From Clostridium acidisoli DSM 12555 (lineage in GTDB: Bacteria > Bacillota > Clostridia > Clostridiales > Clostridiaceae): a stretch of 64,000 nucleotides of DNA. Positions 60,483-64,000 of the stretch are shown here, piece after piece (within the stretch, counting starts at the first letter, position 1; every line of letters starts with the position of its first letter). A program made the position numbers and the translations under genes. The stretch spans positions 1 to 64,000 of the forward strand of contig NZ_FWXH01000014.1 in assembly GCF_900176305.1 (NCBI RefSeq), in the 5' to 3' direction. Below the pieces are notes generated by a model, which worked only from the letters and a program-made list of their open reading frames with translations, did no database searches and was not told the origin of the DNA.

Positions 60483-60518
60483 TTGAAAATTAGGATTAGA
60501 AGTCCTTCAAAAAACTAA
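60483..60518 (+). CDS. Possible 11-aa peptide
   Basis: An optimal ribosome-binding site AAAGGAGGTGATAA leads to TTG, giving MKIRIRSPSKN. Such a strong site with so short a basic frame is unusual. It may be a translational leader for the tail genes or the remnant of a gene. Confidence 0.3.
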   Translation: MKIRIRSPSKN

Positions 60519-60567
60519 AGTAATATTAATAATTCTAAAAAATAAAAAAATTGAGGAGTGAATTTTA

Positions 60568-61134
60568 ATGAGTAATTTTATTAATGTAGACAATTTGTAT
60601 TATGCAGTATTAACAGGTGATGATAAGGGTGGAGTTCAATATACGGCACCAAAACCAATACCAGGAGTAGTTAAGTTAAGTGTTGATGCAACAACAGGAA
60701 GAGCTTCTTTCTATGCAGATGGTGTTATCCAGGAATACGCACAGGTTTTAGGAGAAGTTAAAGTTTCCTTAGGAATAAGTACATTACCACTTTCAGTTGT
60801 AGCTGATATATTAGGACATAAGCTAAATAATGGAGAGATTGTATATGAATCTGATGATAGAGCACCATATATAGCTTTAATGTATAAACGTGAAAAGAGT
60901 AATGGAAAAGCTAGATATATAAAAATATTAAAATGTCTATTTGGAGATAGCAAAGATGATGCAGAGAGTTCAGCTGCAACTCCAAAATTTCAAAGTGATA
61001 CGCTAGATGGAGTAGCAATGCCAAGGACTTTTGATAAGCAATGGAAGAGGATGGCAGATGAAGAGGAAACAGGATATGTAGATGTTTCAAAAACTTGGTT
61101 TACTTCTGTAGAAGATTCAACTGCAACAGCTTAA
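60568..61134 (+). CDS. Major tail tube protein (siphovirus phi13-type)
   Basis: A 188-residue tail tube subunit. The start NVDNLYYAVLTGDDKGGVQYTAPKPIPGVVKLSV, the middle GEVKVSLGISTLPLSVVADILGH and the end MPRTFDKQWKRMADEEETGYVDVSKTWF match the phi13-family major tail protein of Gram-positive siphoviruses. It polymerises into the non-contractile tube around the tape measure. No sheath gene precedes it. GAGGAG lies before the ATG. Confidence 0.88.
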   Translation: MSNFINVDNLYYAVLTGDDKGGVQYTAPKPIPGVVKLSVDATTGRASFYADGVIQEYAQVLGEVKVSLGISTLPLSVVADILGHKLNNGEIVYESDDRAPYIALMYKREKSNGKARYIKILKCLFGDSKDDAESSAATPKFQSDTLDGVAMPRTFDKQWKRMADEEETGYVDVSKTWFTSVEDSTATA

Positions 61135-61149
61135 AAATGAGAGGATGAT

Positions 61150-61464
61150 ATGACTATGTTAAAAATAGACCTAGCAATAAATAATGAGAATAGAACTTTT
61201 ATAGCACCATTCATAAATGCAAGAATGTTAAAAAACACTATAAAAAAGTTTGGAAGTTCAACTGTAAATACAGATGAAGGCACAATAGATGATATGGCAA
61301 ATTACATTGTAGACATATTTGGAAAACAGTTTACCTATGATGAACTTTTAGATGGAATCTCAGGAGATCAGCTTGTTCCTAAGTTCACAGAATGTATTCA
61401 AGCAGTTACTGGAAATTTAAATGATAAAATGAATGAAATTTCAGCAGAAAACCCAAACGTGTAA
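61150..61464 (+). CDS. Tail assembly chaperone, short form (gpG-like)
   Basis: A 104-residue protein produced by normal termination. It begins MTMLKIDLAINNENRTFIAPFINARML, typical of the small tail chaperones encoded between tail tube and tape measure genes. It would coat the tape measure protein during tail assembly. The last codons contain a slippery heptamer that gives the longer form in the next entry. Confidence 0.85.
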   Translation: MTMLKIDLAINNENRTFIAPFINARMLKNTIKKFGSSTVNTDEGTIDDMANYIVDIFGKQFTYDELLDGISGDQLVPKFTECIQAVTGNLNDKMNEISAENPNV

Positions 61465-61652
61465 ACGGAGATGAAGATGATTTATCTCCGTATGATTTTA
61501 TATTGGATTTATACTCAAACCTTATGGATTCGGGCTTTAGTCTTAGTGAAATTGATGAGTGGGATATATTCTTTTTCTTTGACATTTTATTGTATAGAGA
61601 AAAGAAGAAAAATTTAGAGAATATTGCTAAGTTTGATAACATGGGTTATTAA
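61150..61652 (+). CDS. Tail assembly chaperone, frameshifted form (gpGT-like)
   Basis: Translation slips -1 at A-AAC-CCA (61449-61455) and continues in the -1 frame from 61455 to a stop at 61650-61652, giving about 167 residues. The added part reads KRVNGDEDDLSPYDFILDLY and onward with acidic, aromatic and helical content typical of T domains. A hairpin ACGGAGAT/ATCTCCGT (61465-61472 with 61484-61491) starts 9 bases after the slip site, the right distance for a stimulator. Compare the lambda G/GT pair. Confidence 0.85.
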
Positions 61653-61660
61653 TAAAATAA

Positions 61661-61690
61661 AAAAGACTACTTAATATAAGTGGTCTTTTT
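61661..61690 (+). terminator. Hairpin before the tape measure gene
   Basis: The stem AAAAGACTACTT/AAGTGGTCTTTT (one T-G pair) is followed by TTTTTA, between the chaperone and tape measure genes. It probably lowers tape measure expression relative to tail tube. Confidence 0.7.
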
Positions 61691-61723
61691 TATGTCTATT
61701 ATAGGCAGGAGGTGAATAAAAGA

Positions 61724-63619
61724 ATGGATACTGAAGGTAAAGTTGGTATTACTGAAACAATAGAATCTATAAAGAAGGCTACAGGTGGATTAAGTAAGGC
61801 TATTCAAACAAATATGAAATCAGCAGTTTCAAGTGCAATACAGGGAGAAGGTTCTACAGCTAATTTAAGACGGTTAGTAGAAGCTCAAGGTCAGAGTTGG
61901 AGTAATGCAAAGCAAAAAATTGACCAATATACAAATGGGATAATAAGTATGTCAACATATTCTGGAAGTGATGCAAAGGATGCATTGATTGAACTAGAAA
62001 AAAAAGGGGTTAGGTTTAATGATGCTCTTAGAATGCAAAATACGCTAGCGAATGTAGCAGCTGGAAGCAATGCAAAAATTACGGATGTGGCTGCTGCATT
62101 AGGTGATGCATACAATGGAAACACAAATTCATTAAAGAAAATGGGCATATACACTGATCAGGACATAAAAAAAAGTAAGAATTTCGCTGACATTCAAGCA
62201 AATCTCAACCAAAAATTTGGGAGTTCAGCAGCAACTCAATTAAATACGTATAGTGGTATCATGAAACAATTTCATAACAGTTTAGATTCTTTGAAGGAAA
62301 GTATTGGAAGTTATATATTGCCTTATCTTACTAAAGGCGCAAAACTATTAGATACATTTGTACAAAAATTAAATAGTTTAAATCCAGGTATAAAAAATAC
62401 AATTGCTGCTGTAGGTGGTATTACAGTAGTGGCTATTAAAGTAGCAAGCAGTTTTTTAAAGATTAAAAATACATTAAAAGATTTTCAACCAGTAATTGAG
62501 TCGATAGGAAGGAAAATATTAAATATAAACCCTGTTTTTGCTGTAGTAGCAGCTGCAATTGCAGTATTTTCTTTAGCATATTCTAAAAACTGGTTCGGCA
62601 TAAGGGATAAAACAAAACAAGTTATAAACTTTATTAAGCCATATATAGTTAATGGGTTTTCAGCTATAGTAAATTGGGTTAAAGTGAACTGGCCTAAGAT
62701 TCAAACTACCTTCCAAGCAGTATTTGTACAATTACAAGGTATATATAACAAAGTTTTAAAACCTGTATTAAACTTTATGATGAGTGAATTTGGAGTTGTA
62801 GTAAACTGGGTAAAAGCAAATTGGCCATTAATTCAAAGCACAATAACAATAGTTATGAACACTGCAAGTTCAATAATCAAAACTGTTCTTGCAACTATAA
62901 ATTCAATAATAAGAACGGTGCTTACAGGCATAGCAACTTTTTGGCAGGCACATGGGCAGACAATTATGAAGGTTGTAAGTTCAGCTTTTAATATAATAAA
63001 AGTAATTGTGGATACAACCATACACAATATATTAAATATAATAACACTTGTAATGCAAATTATAAATGGAAACTGGTCTGGTGCATGGAACACCTTGAAA
63101 AATATAGTAAGCAGTAGCTTAAATGCAGTGATTTCTATTGTCAGAAGTATAATAAGTGGAATTGGAAGTGTATTTGGAGATTTAGCTAGAACAGCAGCTA
63201 GCTGGGGAATAAATATGATTAATGGATTTATCGGTGGAATTAGGAGCATGGCAGGTAAAGCAGCAGATGCTGCTCATGGTGTTGTAAAATCAGTTGCTAA
63301 CTTTTTAGGCTTCCACTCACCAAGTAAAAAAGGTGAAGGACAAAATATTGTAAATTGGGGTTCTAACATGATAAAAGGGTTTATGGATGGAATTAACAAA
63401 CAAATTCCAGAACTAGATTCACTTATGAACACGGCAATAAAGGCTCCAAAGCTTAACAGTAGTCTTAAATTAGCATATGCGGGTGTTGGAAGTAGTACAG
63501 GTTCAAGTGTGGGTAGTGCAGTAATTAATTTTAATGGAAATTATTCTTTTAGAGATAAGAAGGACATAGATTACATGTTAAATCAAGCTGCATTAGTAAC
63601 ACAAAGAAGGAGAGGGTAG
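61724..63619 (+). CDS. Tape measure protein
   Basis: About 631 residues, starting at ATG 61724 eleven bases after AGGAGG (a GTG overlapping that site is less likely). The N-terminal part is helical with a phage TMP segment (LEKKGVRFNDALRMQNTLANVAAG). Hydrophobic stretches follow near 230-290, then repeated W-containing units (VNWVKVNWPKIQ, VNWVKANWPLIQ), and finally the conserved NFLGFHSPSKKGEGQNIVNWGSNMIKGFMDGI. It sets tail length; at roughly 0.15 nm per residue that gives about 95 nm. It is short for a clostridial siphovirus but complete. Confidence 0.9.
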   Translation: MDTEGKVGITETIESIKKATGGLSKAIQTNMKSAVSSAIQGEGSTANLRRLVEAQGQSWSNAKQKIDQYTNGIISMSTYSGSDAKDALIELEKKGVRFNDALRMQNTLANVAAGSNAKITDVAAALGDAYNGNTNSLKKMGIYTDQDIKKSKNFADIQANLNQKFGSSAATQLNTYSGIMKQFHNSLDSLKESIGSYILPYLTKGAKLLDTFVQKLNSLNPGIKNTIAAVGGITVVAIKVASSFLKIKNTLKDFQPVIESIGRKILNINPVFAVVAAAIAVFSLAYSKNWFGIRDKTKQVINFIKPYIVNGFSAIVNWVKVNWPKIQTTFQAVFVQLQGIYNKVLKPVLNFMMSEFGVVVNWVKANWPLIQSTITIVMNTASSIIKTVLATINSIIRTVLTGIATFWQAHGQTIMKVVSSAFNIIKVIVDTTIHNILNIITLVMQIINGNWSGAWNTLKNIVSSSLNAVISIVRSIISGIGSVFGDLARTAASWGINMINGFIGGIRSMAGKAADAAHGVVKSVANFLGFHSPSKKGEGQNIVNWGSNMIKGFMDGINKQIPELDSLMNTAIKAPKLNSSLKLAYAGVGSSTGSSVGSAVINFNGNYSFRDKKDIDYMLNQAALVTQRRRG

Positions 63620-63621
63620 TA

Positions 63622-64000
63622 ATGCTAGTAAATAATATTGATGTAACTACCTTTGGCGTTTTATCTGTAGATAGGGATATACAGCTTTCAGAGGTCACTA
63701 CTTATGAGGATTGGCTAAGAAAAGGACTTTCTCCTGTAATTAATTATCAAAAGGAGTATTTTAAAAAAATAAAATGTAAGTTCTTTTTTAGAGCTAAAAG
63801 TCATGAAGAGGTGCTAAGCAATATTAGCAATTTTACAAGTGAATTAAAGACATGCACACTAAAGTTCGATGATTTAGATTTTTATTATGACTGTACGCTT
63901 GAAAATTCAAATATAATTCATCACAATATTTTAGAAAAAACCTTAGAGATAGAATTTAAGTGCGCATACTCTTACAAGGCTGTAATTACTGAAAATATAG
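63622..64000 (+). CDS. Distal tail protein (Dit-like), truncated by window end
   Basis: Begins at ATG 63622 behind GGAGAGGG, 2 bases after the tape measure stop, and is open to the end of the window (126 codons seen). MLVNNIDVTTFGVLSVDRDIQLSEV, the WLRKGLSPV region and the strand-rich remainder fit the N-terminal domain of siphovirus distal tail (Dit/YomH-type) proteins, which form the hub at the tail tip. The rest of the gene is outside the window. Confidence 0.8.
   Translation, partial: MLVNNIDVTTFGVLSVDRDIQLSEVTTYEDWLRKGLSPVINYQKEYFKKIKCKFFFRAKSHEEVLSNISNFTSELKTCTLKFDDLDFYYDCTLENSNIIHHNILEKTLEIEFKCAYSYKAVITENI

Noticed and set aside
60568-63619. Contractile (R-type, diffocin-like) tailocin
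   Set aside because: No tail sheath gene precedes the tube gene, and the tube protein is of the phi13 siphovirus type.

Overview
The window looks like the chromosome of a low-GC, spore-forming Firmicute of Clostridium cluster I, probably close to C. acetobutylicum. The evidence is the AT-rich codon use, strong AGGAGG ribosome-binding sites, the yybS-gdpP-rplI-lonC-dnaB order followed by a convergent hsp18, and a spore-former-type Lon protease. No organism name can be proved from the sequence alone.

Layout. 1-8,250: a hairpin-rich non-coding start, then a housekeeping block (MazG-like, yybS, gdpP, rplI, lonC, dnaB) and convergent hsp18 under a CtsR-type operator. 8,570-15,740: a sugar PTS operon. 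A PRD regulator carries its own EIIB-like and EIIA domains and is followed by EIIB, EIIC, a transaldolase, a phosphoheptose-isomerase-like SIS protein and transketolase. 15,880: a tRNA-Thr(CGT). 16,080-21,140: a hexuronate operon (uxuA, gntR, uxuB, sugar porter) with a 28-bp palindromic operator over its promoter. 21,265-36,100: a secreted-toxin island. It holds an unknown 493-aa protein and a 2,516-aa WapA/RHS-type exported toxin with its membrane immunity protein, followed by orphan toxin-tip and immunity cassettes in different states of decay, and then DUF4085/DUF2691-like genes. 36,300-39,460: a GyrI-like protein, a Cys-rich protein, a duplicated 46-aa ORF and an LtaS-type sulfatase. 39,600-45,530: a betaine-type ABC transporter interleaved with an iron-sulfur protein and MetY, behind a leader ORF and a terminator. 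45,560-48,010: a greA scrap, the second 46-aa ORF copy, an unknown gene, greA and a DUF975 protein. 48,220-57,850 (minus strand): the lysine fermentation operon kal-kce-kdd-kamA-kamB-kamC-kamD-kamE with a PucR-type regulator. 58,050-64,000: a phage-like module that runs straight from a repressor and two related regulators into tail tube, tail chaperone (with a -1 frameshift), tape measure and distal tail protein. There are no head, packaging, replication or integrase genes in the part seen.

How it fits together. The metabolic islands are self-contained. The PTS operon delivers a sugar phosphate to the non-oxidative pentose phosphate pathway. The uxu operon degrades fructuronate/mannonate. The kam operon turns lysine into crotonyl-CoA and acetoacetate. 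Two parts deserve attention. One is the polymorphic toxin island, where near-identical DNA blocks flank exchangeable, membrane-type toxin tips, each paired with a polytopic membrane protein. The other is the tail-only phage cluster, a candidate siphovirus-derived (F-type) tailocin. It has duplicated regulator-promoter-terminator modules whose promoters share an 11-bp-spaced direct repeat.
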